NCBI GenBank assembly: GCA_963823495.1 | Contig: CAWGLV010000001.1 | Location: 1,426,001 to 1,490,000 of the forward strand | DNA length: 64,000 bases | Source: DATDAH01 sp963823495 | GTDB taxonomy: Bacteria; Actinomycetota; Acidimicrobiia; Acidimicrobiales; DATDAH01 | Direction: 5' to 3' | Program-made: the position numbers and the translations under genes | In this document: positions 8,776-17,652 of the stretch, one piece after another | Position numbering within the stretch: position 1 is the first letter of the stretch | How the letters are laid out: every line of letters starts with the position of its first letter | The notes under the pieces: generated by a model | The model's database searches: none | What the model saw: only the letters and a program-made list of their open reading frames with translations | Told to the model about the DNA's origin: nothing

Positions 8776-10188
8776 CTACTGCAGGTAGCTGCTGAGCCCC
8801 CGCCTCAGGTACATCCCGTCGCCCTTCTGGCCCCGGTACTCATCGTCCCGCACGATCACCCGGCCCCGGGACACCACCGTGTCGACCCGGCCGGCCACCT
8901 CGATGCCCTCGTAGGCCGAGTAGTCGAGGGCCATGTGGTGGTTGTCGACGCTGATCGTCCACGGCCGATCCGGGTCATAGACCACGATGTCGGCGTCGCT
9001 GCCGGGCGCGATCACGCCCTTGCGGGGGTAGAGGCCGAACATGCGGGCGGGGGTGGTCGAGCACAGCTCGACCCAGCGGGGCAGGGTCAGCTCTCCGGCG
9101 GCCACCCCCTGGTAGATCAGGTCCATCCGGTGCTCCACCCCGCCGATGCCGTTGGGGATGGCCCGGAAGTCGTCGAGCCCCAACTCCTTCTGGTCCTTCA
9201 TGCAGAACGGGCAGTGGTCGGTGGACACCACCGACAGGTCGTTGGCCCGCAGGCCCTTCCACAGATCCCCGTGGTGGTGCTCGTGCTTGGTCCGCAGCGG
9301 GGTCGAGCAGACGTAGCCCGCGCCGGCGAACCCCGGTGCCCCCAGATGGTCCTCCAGGTTCAGGTACAGGTACTGCGGGCAGGTCTCGGCGAACACGTTG
9401 CCGCCGGCGTCGCGGGCCATGGCCACCTGCTCGAGGGCCTCGCTGGCCGACAGGTGCACGATGTAGAGCGGCGCGGCGCCGACCTTGGCCAGTTGGATGG
9501 CCCGGTGGGTGGCCTCGCCCTCCAACTCCGCGCGGCGCACGTACCCGTGGTTGACCGGCGCCGTCTCGCCCCGCTCCACGGCCTGCTCGGCCAGCACGTC
9601 GATGGCCAGGCCGTTCTCGGCGTGCATCATGATCAGCCCGCCGTTGCCCGCCGCCTGCTGCATGGCCCGCAGGATCTGACCGTCGTCGGACAGGAAGACC
9701 CCCGGATAGGCCATGAACAGCTTGAAGCTGGTGATGCCCTCGTCGACCAGCGCGTCCATGGCCTTCAGCGAGCTCTCGTCGACGTCGCCGAGGATCATGT
9801 GGAAGCCGTAGTCGACCGCGCAGTTGCCCTCGGCCTTGGCCATCCAGGTGTCGAGGCGCTCCCGCACGTCCTCGCCCGCGGCCTGGACCGCGAAGTCGAC
9901 GATCGTCGTGGTCCCGCCCCAGGCCGCGGCCCGGGTCCCGGACTCGAAGTCGTCGGAGGCCACCGTTCCGCCGAAGGGCAGCTCCATGTGGGTGTGGGCG
10001 TCGACCCCGCCGGGAACGACGTACTTCCCCGTGGCGTCGAGGACCTCAGCGGCCCCGCGCTCGGCGGCCGCGGCCGGCTCGGATCCGGGGGCCAGCAGGG
10101 CGACGATGGTCTCGTCCTCGACGAGCACCTCGATGGGCTGGACCCCGGTGGCCGAGACCACGGTCCCACCCTTGATCAGCAGCGACAT
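8776..10188 (-). CDS. Dihydropyrimidinase / D-hydantoinase
   Basis: 470-aa cyclic amidohydrolase that opens dihydropyrimidines or hydantoins to N-carbamoyl amino acids. The binuclear metal site is complete: HTH at 65-67 (VDAHTHMELPFGG), the carboxylated lysine K156 (TSFKLFMAY), H189 (MMHAEN), H245 (IVHLSAS) and D324 (STDHCPF). Length is normal. GGAGG lies 6 nt before the ATG. Its gene sits between the N-carbamoyl amidohydrolase and the LLM oxidoreductase on one strand. A 9-bp hairpin separates it from the amidohydrolase, so it may have its own promoter in 10189-10270. Confidence 0.93.
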   Translation of the reverse strand: MSLLIKGGTVVSATGVQPIEVLVEDETIVALLAPGSEPAAAAERGAAEVLDATGKYVVPGGVDAHTHMELPFGGTVASDDFESGTRAAAWGGTTTIVDFAVQAAGEDVRERLDTWMAKAEGNCAVDYGFHMILGDVDESSLKAMDALVDEGITSFKLFMAYPGVFLSDDGQILRAMQQAAGNGGLIMMHAENGLAIDVLAEQAVERGETAPVNHGYVRRAELEGEATHRAIQLAKVGAAPLYIVHLSASEALEQVAMARDAGGNVFAETCPQYLYLNLEDHLGAPGFAGAGYVCSTPLRTKHEHHHGDLWKGLRANDLSVVSTDHCPFCMKDQKELGLDDFRAIPNGIGGVEHRMDLIYQGVAAGELTLPRWVELCSTTPARMFGLYPRKGVIAPGSDADIVVYDPDRPWTISVDNHHMALDYSAYEGIEVAGRVDTVVSRGRVIVRDDEYRGQKGDGMYLRRGLSSYLQ

Positions 10189-10271
10189 GTCGGGCCTCCG
10201 TCATCGGCCGGTGGACCCCGACGACCGTAACCCTCCCGGGAGCGGCGTGCAGGGGACAACGATGTCCCACC

Positions 10272-10294
10272 GGCCGGGGAGGTCGTCCCCGGCC
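10272..10294. terminator. Strong hairpin after the amidohydrolase gene
   Basis: Perfect 9-bp arms GGCCGGGGA / TCCCCGGCC with a 5-nt loop, 7 nt beyond the stop of the leftward amidohydrolase. No T-run follows, so it may act as an attenuator, an RNA stabiliser or a Rho-assisted terminator. A smaller repeat GGGACA-ACGA-TGTCCC lies just to its left. Confidence 0.5.
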
Positions 10295-10301
10295 AGCCCC
10301 A

Positions 10302-11159
10302 CTAGGCCTCGGTGAGCGGGCCGTAGGTCTCGGGGCGGCGGTCCCGGTAGAAGGCCCAGCCGGTCCGGACCTCGTCGATGGTGCTGAGGTCGAGATCCCG
10401 CACGACCAGTTCGGCCTCCCGGTCCGAGGCGGTGCCGTCGACGAACTGGCCCCGCGGGTCGGCGAAGTACGAGGTGCCGTAGAAGTCGTTGTCACCCAGG
10501 TCCTCGATGCCGATGCGGTTGAGGGCACCGACGAAGTACATGTTGGCGCAGGCCGCCGAGGTCTGTTCGAGCTGCCACAGGTAGGCCGACAGGCCCCGGC
10601 TGGTGGCCGAGGGGTTGAACACGATCTGGGCGCCGGCCAGGCCCAGGGCCCGCCAGCCCTCGGGGAAGTGGCGGTCGTAGCAGATGTAGACCCCGACCCG
10701 ACCGACAGCGGTGTCGAACACCGGGTAGCCCAGGTTCCCGGGCCGGAAGTAGAACTTCTCCCAGAAGCCCTTCACCTGGGGGATGTGGTTCTTGCGGTAC
10801 TTGCCCAGGTAGGTGCCGTCGGCGTCGATGACCGCGGCGGTGTTGTAGAGGAACCCGGGCTTCTCCTCCTCGTAGACGGGCAACACCAGCACGATCCCCA
10901 GGCGCTCGGCCACCTCGCGGAAGAGCTGGACCGTCGGCCCGTCGGGCACCGCTTCGGCGTAGGCGTAGAACTGGTCGTCCTGGACCTGGCAGAAGTACGG
11001 CCCGTAGAACAGCTCCTGGAAGCACACGATCTGGGCCCCGGCGGCGGCGGCCTCCTCGGCGTAGGCCACGTGGCGCTCGATCATCGAGTCCTTGTCACCG
11101 GTCCACTCGGCCTGGACCAGGGCGGCTCGTACGGTGGTCGACGGGTCGTCTGCGGCCAT
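10302..11159 (-). CDS. Beta-ureidopropionase / N-carbamoyl amino acid amidohydrolase (nitrilase superfamily)
   Basis: 285 aa from the ATG at 11159, preceded by AGGAG. Carbon-nitrogen hydrolase with the Glu-Lys-Cys triad: E49 (CFQELFYGPYF), K123 (YRKNHIPQVKG) and C160 (VYICYDRHFPEGWR). The FYGPYF..Q and HFPEG segments are typical of the N-carbamoyl-beta-alanine/putrescine branch. It should remove CO2 and NH3 from the N-carbamoyl product of the neighbouring dihydropyrimidinase, giving beta-alanine or an amino acid. The upstream in-frame extension to 11273 has no family similarity and was left out. Confidence 0.9.
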   Translation of the reverse strand: MAADDPSTTVRAALVQAEWTGDKDSMIERHVAYAEEAAAAGAQIVCFQELFYGPYFCQVQDDQFYAYAEAVPDGPTVQLFREVAERLGIVLVLPVYEEEKPGFLYNTAAVIDADGTYLGKYRKNHIPQVKGFWEKFYFRPGNLGYPVFDTAVGRVGVYICYDRHFPEGWRALGLAGAQIVFNPSATSRGLSAYLWQLEQTSAACANMYFVGALNRIGIEDLGDNDFYGTSYFADPRGQFVDGTASDREAELVVRDLDLSTIDEVRTGWAFYRDRRPETYGPLTEA

Positions 11160-11356
11160 CTCGGGACTCCTGTTCCGCCCGGCTCCGGGCTGGCCCAAAC
11201 CTACACAGGTCGAGCGTCGGGGTGCCCGAGAGGCAGAGCGCGCCGAGGACGTTCTTCGGCCGAGGGCCGCCACGGGTGACGCTTGCTCGGCCCGAACCGG
11301 TCGATCGCCCGGGAGCGACCGTGGTCAGCGGGTCACCAGCACCTCGGACCGCGGGC

Positions 11357-13906
11357 TCACTCGTGGGCGATGGCGTCGAGGATCTGCAGGCGGGCGGCCC
11401 GCCGGGCGGGGAGGAGGCCGGCGACGATGCCGCTGAGCACGGCGACGACGGCGATCATCACCAGCGTGGCGACGGGCACGGTGAGGGTGGTGATGACGGA
11501 CTCGGGCATGGCGGCCGCGGCGCCCAAGCCGAACACCAGCCCGAGGGCGATGCCCATGAGGGCGCCGAAGGCGGCGACGACCACCGATTCCACCAGCACC
11601 ATGAGCCGGGTCTGACGGCGGCTCATGCCGACCGCCCGGAGCAGGCCGATCTCGCGGATGCGCTCGATGACCGACAGCGTGAGGGTGTTGGCGATGCCCA
11701 GGAGGGCGATGAAGAGGGCCAGGCCGAGCAGGGCGTTGATGGCGAGGAGGACCTGGTCGACCTGCTCCTGTTGGCTCTCGCTGAACTCGGTGCGGTCCTC
11801 GAGGGTGAGCTGGGGGTAGTCCTCCAGCGTCGCTTCGATGTCGGCCCGGGCCGTCTCGGGGTCGACGCCGTCGGCCACCGAGGCGAACACGAAGAAGTCG
11901 AGGTCGTTGGCCGGGTAGCCCTCCTCGAAGGTGGCGAGGTCGACGAGGTAGTTGCCCGCGTAGGTCGAGTCGGCGTGGATGCCGGCCACCTCCAGTTCCT
12001 GGGGCGGTCCCGCGGCGAACTGCACGGTCACCGTGTCGCCCACCTCGATGTCGAGGTCGCGGGCCGGGTCCTCGTGGACGAAGATCGTCCCCGGGCCGAG
12101 GTCGGTGGTGTCGCCTGCCTGCACGTCGACGTCGACCAGGTCGAAGGCCTGTTCGGCGTCGACGGCGACGAGGTCCTTCTCGGCTCCCTCGAAGGAGAAG
12201 CGGTCGAAGCGGACGCCGGTGACCGAGCCGATGCCGGGCTCGTCGTCCAGGGCGGTGGCCACCAGTGGGCTGAAGCCGGTGACCGAGCTGGTGGAGATCA
12301 CGAAGTCGGAGGTGACGGCGCCCTCCACCGAGGCGGCGAAGGACTCCTTCATCGACGTGCCCACCACCGAGACCATGGCCACCAGGGCGAGGCCGACCAT
12401 CAGGGCCGAGGCGGTCTTGGCGGTGCGGAGGGGGTTGCGCACGGCGTTGGCCCGGGCCAGCTGCCCCGACGTGCCGAAGAGGCGGGAGAGGGGGCGGGCC
12501 ATTGTGCCGGTCACGGGGCCGGCGACCAGGGGACTGAGCAGCGCCACGCCCAGGAACACGGCCAGGGCGCCGAGGGCGAGGCCGGCGAAGACCCACACGG
12601 CCCGGTCGAGGACGAAGAGGCCCAGCACGCCCGAGACGGTGCCCGTGGCGACGAGGGCGATCCCCGCCACCCATCGTCGCCGGTTCGGCCCCGGCGCGAC
12701 GCTGCCGTCCCGCAGGGCCGCGAGGGGTGCCACCCGCGACGCCCGTCGGGCGGGGGAGACCGCGGAGACCAGGGTCACCCCCAGGCCCACGATCACCGCC
12801 GCGGCGAGGGTCCCGGGGTTGAGGGCGAGCTCCTCGGTGGGCAGATCGAATCCGCCGGCCGCCAGGATGTCCTGGAGCACCGTGGCGAGGCCCAGGCCGG
12901 CGAGGATGCCGAGCACCGAGGCGAGCACGCCGATCACCAGCGCCTCGATCAGCACCGACGCCAACACCTGACGGCCCGAGGCCCCGACCGCACGCAGCAG
13001 AGCCAGCTCCCGGGTGCGCTGGCCGAGCACGATCGAGAACGTGTTGTTGATGGAGAAGGCCGAGACGAACAGGGCGATGCCGGCGAAGACCAGGAGGGCC
13101 GTGCGGAACACGTCGAGGAACGCCCCGGCCTCATCGAGGCCCTCGTCGACGATGTCCTGCTGGCTGGCGGCCTCGATGCCGTCGGGTACGACGGTCTGGA
13201 TGCGGGTGACCAGGTCTTCGACGTCGACGCCCGGTTCGGCGGCGATGTCGATGGTCTCGAACTCCCCGATCGAGTCGAAGGCCTCCTGGGCCACGGCGGC
13301 GTCGAAGGCCGTGAGGCGGGCGCCGAGGAGGCTGTTGGTCTCGCCGAAGGTGAACACGCCCACCACCTCGACCTCTCGCTGGCCCTCGAGCAGCAGGACC
13401 GTCGTGTGATCGCCGACCTCGAGGTCGAACTGCTCGGAGGTGTCACGGTCGATGGCCACCTGCTCGGTCCCGACGGGCTCCTCCCCTTCGTCGAGGGTGA
13501 CCGGGGAGAGCTCGTCGGCCTGGCCCCAGGACACCCCGAGGAACGGCGCCCCCGTCGTGGTCACCGGCTCGCCGTCTTCGTCGAGCATCTGGGCGTAGCC
13601 GGTGATCGAGCCCTCCGCGACCGCGACGCCCTCGACGTCGGCGATGACCTGCACCAGTCCCTCCGGGACCCGGCCGCGGCTCGAAGGCCCACCGCCACCG
13701 CTGCTGCTCGTCAGGTTGGCCTCGGCCCGCACCGAGATGTCGAGGCCCTCGTTGATGCTGGAGAAGAGCCCCTCGATGGAGGAGCGCAGGGTGTCGGTGA
13801 CCACGAGGGCGCCGACCACGAAGCCGACGCCGAGCACGACGGCGAACGTGGTGGAGAGGAACCGCAACTTGTGGGCCAGCAGGCCACGCAGGCTGAGCTT
13901 CAGCAT
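11357..13906 (-). CDS. ABC transporter permease with two FtsX/MacB domains
   Basis: 849 aa. It starts with a positive tail and TM helix (KLRFLSTTFAVVLGVGFVVGAL), then a large extracytoplasmic domain, three TM helices (about 290-410), two central helices, a second extracytoplasmic domain and a final three-helix FtsX module, giving the duplicated 4+4 TM layout of MacB/LolCE-like lipoprotein or lipid exporters. The ATPase normally found next to such permeases is not adjacent; the only ATPase in the window belongs to an amino-acid importer at 43.8 kb. The cargo is unknown. Paralogues in actinobacteria export lipids, antibiotics or peptides, but nothing here decides between them. Confidence 0.88.
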   Translation of the reverse strand: MLKLSLRGLLAHKLRFLSTTFAVVLGVGFVVGALVVTDTLRSSIEGLFSSINEGLDISVRAEANLTSSSGGGGPSSRGRVPEGLVQVIADVEGVAVAEGSITGYAQMLDEDGEPVTTTGAPFLGVSWGQADELSPVTLDEGEEPVGTEQVAIDRDTSEQFDLEVGDHTTVLLLEGQREVEVVGVFTFGETNSLLGARLTAFDAAVAQEAFDSIGEFETIDIAAEPGVDVEDLVTRIQTVVPDGIEAASQQDIVDEGLDEAGAFLDVFRTALLVFAGIALFVSAFSINNTFSIVLGQRTRELALLRAVGASGRQVLASVLIEALVIGVLASVLGILAGLGLATVLQDILAAGGFDLPTEELALNPGTLAAAVIVGLGVTLVSAVSPARRASRVAPLAALRDGSVAPGPNRRRWVAGIALVATGTVSGVLGLFVLDRAVWVFAGLALGALAVFLGVALLSPLVAGPVTGTMARPLSRLFGTSGQLARANAVRNPLRTAKTASALMVGLALVAMVSVVGTSMKESFAASVEGAVTSDFVISTSSVTGFSPLVATALDDEPGIGSVTGVRFDRFSFEGAEKDLVAVDAEQAFDLVDVDVQAGDTTDLGPGTIFVHEDPARDLDIEVGDTVTVQFAAGPPQELEVAGIHADSTYAGNYLVDLATFEEGYPANDLDFFVFASVADGVDPETARADIEATLEDYPQLTLEDRTEFSESQQEQVDQVLLAINALLGLALFIALLGIANTLTLSVIERIREIGLLRAVGMSRRQTRLMVLVESVVVAAFGALMGIALGLVFGLGAAAAMPESVITTLTVPVATLVMIAVVAVLSGIVAGLLPARRAARLQILDAIAHE

Positions 13907-13994
13907 CGGTGGCGGTCCGTCGAGACGGCGATCCCGAGCGCGTGGTCAGGCATCGCAAGTCCGGGCCACGGCGAGGTCGGTCGCGGCGATGTCC

Positions 13995-14258
13995 TCACTC
14001 GTGGATGTGGACGGGGTGCTGCTCGATCTCTTCGATGTCGTTCTCCGCCGCGCCCAGGAGTTGATGGGCCAGCCGGATGAGGGCCCGGGCCGCCGCCACC
14101 TCCTCGCCGATGACCGGCACGTCGGGGTCGGTCGGATTGCGTTGCGCTCGCCCCCAGCCGTGGTGGTGGTGCTCGGCGAAGTCGAGCACGGCATCAGCTC
14201 GGGTGGTCCGCCCGTCCTCGGTGAAGGTGATCTCCAGCCGCCAGACCGGGTTCGACAT
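13995..14258 (-). CDS. DUF1876 protein (Rv1738/Rv2632c family)
   Basis: 87 aa from ATG 14258, chosen because a GAGGAGAGAGGAGAG tract immediately precedes it. It carries the full DUF1876 signature: W-x-L/V-E-I...DGRT-RA-A..., G-x-G-x-A-x-x-NP-D-DVP-IG-E-ARAL...LA..LL....DIE. The mycobacterial member Rv1738 is one of the most strongly DosR-induced proteins and has a fold likened to ribosome hibernation factors, so a stress or dormancy role is plausible. It follows a WS/DGAT gene on the same strand 115 bp upstream, an association reminiscent of the mycobacterial dormancy regulon. A one-sided match to the island palindrome lies at 14289-14302. Confidence 0.88.
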   Translation of the reverse strand: MSNPVWRLEITFTEDGRTTRADAVLDFAEHHHHGWGRAQRNPTDPDVPVIGEEVAAARALIRLAHQLLGAAENDIEEIEQHPVHIHE

Positions 14259-14288
14259 CACGATCTCTCCTCTCTCCTCGAGCATCCG

Positions 14289-14302
14289 GGGCCAAGGGTG
14301 AT
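14289..14302. promoter_or_regulatory. Weak DosR-like half-palindrome
   Basis: GGGCCAAGGGTGAT keeps the left half (GGGCC) of the palindrome seen at stronger sites between 17.6 and 31.9 kb, but the right half matches at only two of five positions. It lies 31-44 nt before the DUF1876 start. Tentative. Confidence 0.25.
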
Positions 14303-14372
14303 CGGTCCGCGATCGAACCTAGTCGCGGCCTCCGACCCCCGCCACGGCCAATGGTCCCGGCTCCTCCACCGG

Positions 14373-15782
14373 CTAGGGACCGGGCGGGTCCACGACCGAG
14401 AGGAGCTCCGCGAACCCGGCCTCGACGTCCTCGACGAGGTCGGGGAGGTCGCCGACGACGTCCCCGTCGGCGTTGAAGCCCCAGAAGAGGCCGCCGTCAT
14501 AGCTCATGAGGGCGATCCCCAGCGCCTGGTCCGCCAACATCGGGACCATCGGGTAGGTCTCGGCCTGATGGGCGCCGAGCAGGAAGACCGGAACCTGCGG
14601 GCCGGGCACGTTGGTCAGGATGAGGTTGGCCGCGGAGCTGCGGGCGGCCCGGCGGAAGATCGGGCCGACCAGCGGGGCGGGTAGCAGCTCGACGGCCCGC
14701 GCCAGGAGGTCGCCGGCCCCGGCCTGGCCCGATGCCTTGAGTCCCTGGGTCGTCTCGGTGATGAGTCGCAGCCGCGCCCGGGGGTCGGACTCGCCCAGCG
14801 GGAGGCGCACGATCATCTCCGAGACGCGGTTTCCCGGCGAGGCCGTTCCGGCATCGGTGCGCATGCTGACGGGGACGACGACGCGGAACTCGAGGTCCTC
14901 CACGGCCTCGCCCCTTCGGCGGAGGAAGGCCCGCAGCGCGCCGGTGGCTATGGCCAGGACGGCGTCGTTGAGGGTGCCGCCGCCGCTTCGGCCGATCTGG
15001 CGCACCTGGTCGAAGGGGAGCCGGGTCCAGTCGACACTCCGGCGCGGCCCGATGTCGACGTTGAGGGGTGTGGCAGACACGTGCCGGACGGCGTTGCCGA
15101 GCAGGGCCCGCACGCCGCGGATCGACGGTGTCCGGGCCGCGGTCCGCTCGCCGCTCGCCGCCGGACCGGGATGGAGCAGCCGCCACGGTGACGTGACCCG
15201 GTAGCGCAGTTCGTCGAGCACGAGCCGCCCGGAGGTCGGCACCGGCCGGGGCTCCCATTCGCCCGCCGGCTCGGGCCGGTAGTCGGGGTCCGGGCCCACG
15301 AGCAGGTTGCCCAGGGCGACCCCGGCCAGGCCGTCGGCCATGCAGTGGTGCAGCTTGGAGACAACCGCGATCCGGTCACCGGCGACGCCGTCGACGAACC
15401 AGTAGCCCCAGAGCGGCTTGGACCGGTCGAACTCCTGGGAGAACACGCTCCCGGCCAGGCGCTTCAGCGCCCGCAGGTCACCCGGGGGCGGCAGGGAGGT
15501 GTGGCGGAGATGGAAACGCAGGTCGAAGTGCTCGTCGTCCACCCACACCGGCTGGCCGAAGCCCGGGACCCAGGCCAACCGCTGACGGAGCCGGGGGAAC
15601 TTGGGCAACTGGGCCTCGGTGAAGGCCAGGACCCCTTCGAAGTCGATGCCACCTCGGGTCGCCCGCAACGGTGCCGCGTCATAGAGCGACACCGAGCCCA
15701 TGTGCATGTGGGCCCGACCGTCTTCCATGGCGAGGAGGCTCAGGTCCATCGCCGAGAGCCGCTCGCCGTGCGGATGGGTCAC
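14373..15782 (-). CDS. Wax ester synthase / diacylglycerol acyltransferase (WS/DGAT), copy 1
   Basis: 469-aa acyl-CoA:diacylglycerol/alcohol acyltransferase that makes storage triacylglycerol or wax esters at the membrane. The active-site motif is HHCMADG (145-151). ERLSAMDLSLLAMED at the N-terminus and VPGPQVPVFLLGA with LMSYDGGLFWG in the C-terminal half are standard WS/DGAT landmarks. Length is normal. The start gives the usual RLSAMD context. A second copy is at 29.2 kb. It lies directly upstream of a DUF1876 gene, and the mycobacterial counterpart tgs1 makes triacylglycerol in dormancy. No clear palindrome was found in the 167 bp before it. Confidence 0.92.
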   Translation of the reverse strand: MTHPHGERLSAMDLSLLAMEDGRAHMHMGSVSLYDAAPLRATRGGIDFEGVLAFTEAQLPKFPRLRQRLAWVPGFGQPVWVDDEHFDLRFHLRHTSLPPPGDLRALKRLAGSVFSQEFDRSKPLWGYWFVDGVAGDRIAVVSKLHHCMADGLAGVALGNLLVGPDPDYRPEPAGEWEPRPVPTSGRLVLDELRYRVTSPWRLLHPGPAASGERTAARTPSIRGVRALLGNAVRHVSATPLNVDIGPRRSVDWTRLPFDQVRQIGRSGGGTLNDAVLAIATGALRAFLRRRGEAVEDLEFRVVVPVSMRTDAGTASPGNRVSEMIVRLPLGESDPRARLRLITETTQGLKASGQAGAGDLLARAVELLPAPLVGPIFRRAARSSAANLILTNVPGPQVPVFLLGAHQAETYPMVPMLADQALGIALMSYDGGLFWGFNADGDVVGDLPDLVEDVEAGFAELLSVVDPPGP

Positions 15783-15949
15783 GTCCCGCTACCCCCTGTC
15801 CCGCCGCCGCTCGGATCGGGTTCGGCCAGGAACGGTACAACGAGGGGGTGACCCGGTGGTCGGCGGGCTCGGACCCGCTCCCGGTCCTCGACCTCGGGCC
15901 CGACCAGAGGAGGGACGGGTTGCGGGCCTTCCGGTCGTGGCGGCTCGGA

Positions 15950-16453
15950 TCACACTGGAAGCGCGACGGCGGTCAGCTCCACCCGGACGCGCGGGTGCAC
16001 CTTCACCAACAGCAGCCGCGGCGGCCGGACGCCGAAGTCGGTCACGTCGAACTCGGCGGCACCCGAGACCGAGAGGGCCCCGTCGGCTCCGGCGGCGATG
16101 TCCAGCACCCCGGTCAGAGGACCGGTGACGCCATGGAAGTCGAGCTCGCCCACGCCCTCGTACCCGTCGTCGGCGACGGCTGACAGGCCCGTCAGTCGAC
16201 CGGTCACCGTCGGATGACGGCGGACCTGTAGCCGGCGCTCGGCCTCGCGGTCGAGCAAGGGGTTCCCGGAGCGCATGCCCCTCAGGTCGAACTCGACCAG
16301 CCCGTCGACGGGGCCGGTGAGATCGACCTGCCCGGCGCGGCCGAGGGCCACCTCGATCCAACCGCTCACGGGGGCGCTGGTGGTGATCGGGTGGACGGTG
16401 GACGACGCCAGGATGGCGATGCTCGACCGGTCCGGATCGAGGTCGTGACGCAC
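15950..16453 (-). CDS. YceI-like family protein
   Basis: 167 aa. The beta-barrel pattern SSIAILASSTVHPITTSAPVS, VEFDLRGMRSGNPLLDREAE, RHPTVTGRLTGL and GELDFHGVTGPL corresponds to the YceI lipocalin-like fold that binds polyisoprenoids or amphiphiles. I see no convincing signal peptide, so it may be cytoplasmic. The GTG start is 11 bp after the stop of the DUF2855 gene, so the two should be one transcript. The natural ligand is unknown. Confidence 0.75.
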   Translation of the reverse strand: MRHDLDPDRSSIAILASSTVHPITTSAPVSGWIEVALGRAGQVDLTGPVDGLVEFDLRGMRSGNPLLDREAERRLQVRRHPTVTGRLTGLSAVADDGYEGVGELDFHGVTGPLTGVLDIAAGADGALSVSGAAEFDVTDFGVRPPRLLLVKVHPRVRVELTAVALPV

Positions 16454-16464
16454 GCCGTGATGCC

Positions 16465-17523
16465 TCAGACCGACAGCACCAGGCCGACCGACGGGTCGAT
16501 GCGGCCCGCCAGGGTGTCGAGGTAGGCGACCTCGACGGCGTCGATGCCCGCCCGGTGCTCGGTCCGGAACCAGTCGTCCAGACCGGTGACGAAGCCCCGC
16601 CAGGCCGCGGGCAACCCGGCGTCGGCGCCGGCGTCCCAGTGCGCGGGGGCGAAGAACAGCACCGGCTCGGGCCCGGGCGTCTCGACCGGCTCGCCCTTGT
16701 CCCAGTGGGTGCCGCCGATCAGGGCGGAGTGCCTCAGGTGCTCGCCGTAGTGACGGTGGACCGCAGCCCGGACCGGGGCGTCACCGGCGAAGTCGACGAA
16801 CACCGCCGACTCGGGCGTCAGCGATCCGATCTCGTCGTAGGTGACGACCCGGTCGAAGCGACCGGCGGTGCGGACCAGGTCGACATTGGCCGGTGAGGTC
16901 AGGCCGACGAGGGTCAGACCTCCCCGCTCGGCGAGGCAGTGGGCGGTGGCCAGGGCGGTCTTGGACGAAGCGCTGGAGCAGACGACCGTCGAAGCCCCGA
17001 AGTCGGCCTCGGTGGCGAGAAACCGGTCGAGGACGAACGCGGTGAAGAAGAGCGGCCACCACAGCATCTGTTCGTCCTCCCGCGCCGGGTCGTACAGGGG
17101 GTCGCCGTCGACCCGCCGGTACGAGTTGTAGGCGGCCGGCAGTGCGGCCCGGTGGGGGGTGGCGTCGACGACGATCCCGCCATCGACGTGACCGGGTGTG
17201 AGGACCAGGTGCGAGGCCATCGGGAAGTAGCCGAACAACCGGGTGCCCACCGGGACGTCGTCATGGGCGCTGGCCACGACCTCGGCGAAGCCCCACGTGG
17301 GGACCTGGCCCCACTCGCCCTCCGAGGGGAAGAACTGCCAGTACCCGAGCATGTCGCCGAAGACCGCGTAGCTGATGTTGTTGGCGGTGAGGCCGAAGGC
17401 ATCGACCGTGGTCAGGACCTGGCCGTCGGCGAGGGCGGGGAGGTCGGCCTGCACCGTCCGGGTGCGGGACAGGTCGTTCCGCACCACCTCGAAGCGGGTC
17501 TCGCGGGCATCGCTGTCGGTCAC
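16465..17523 (-). CDS. DUF2855 family protein
   Basis: 352 aa from the GTG at 17523, which is preceded by a perfect AGGAGG. The NISYAVFGDMLGYWQFFPS segment, the YNSYRRVDGDPLYDP segment and the C-terminal FFAPAHW....GW..GF are DUF2855 hallmarks. The middle (STVVCSSASSKTALATAHCL) looks like the nucleotide-binding part of a medium-chain reductase, so an oxidoreductase role on an acyl or quinone-like substrate is possible but unproven. It is divergent from the acyl-CoA dehydrogenase, with a DosR-like palindrome between the two, and heads a two-gene unit with the YceI gene. Confidence 0.78.
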   Translation of the reverse strand: MTDSDARETRFEVVRNDLSRTRTVQADLPALADGQVLTTVDAFGLTANNISYAVFGDMLGYWQFFPSEGEWGQVPTWGFAEVVASAHDDVPVGTRLFGYFPMASHLVLTPGHVDGGIVVDATPHRAALPAAYNSYRRVDGDPLYDPAREDEQMLWWPLFFTAFVLDRFLATEADFGASTVVCSSASSKTALATAHCLAERGGLTLVGLTSPANVDLVRTAGRFDRVVTYDEIGSLTPESAVFVDFAGDAPVRAAVHRHYGEHLRHSALIGGTHWDKGEPVETPGPEPVLFFAPAHWDAGADAGLPAAWRGFVTGLDDWFRTEHRAGIDAVEVAYLDTLAGRIDPSVGLVLSV

Positions 17524-17601
17524 CGGTGGTCCTCCTGGGCTCCCAGCAGTGTCGCGCGTGTGGCCGAGATGATGCCCTCCGCCTCGGTGGGAGGGCGGAC
17601 A

Positions 17602-17615
17602 GGGCCGATGGTCCC
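17602..17615. promoter_or_regulatory. DosR-like palindrome upstream of acyl-CoA dehydrogenase
   Basis: GGGCC-GATG-GTCCC, flanked by A and TGG, matches the 5-N4-5 architecture of the mycobacterial DosR/DevR box. It lies 38 nt before ATG 17653 and 79 nt before the divergent DUF2855 start. Confidence 0.5.
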
Positions 17616-17652
17616 TGGCGGCGGGAGGGCCGGCGGCGTACGCCTGTGGGTC

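Noticed and set aside
11222..14080. A 952-codon open frame on the plus strand opposite the FtsX permease
   Set aside because: It is the antisense shadow of a well-supported permease and an Asp/Glu/Gly/His-rich low-complexity product typical of GC-rich reverse frames.
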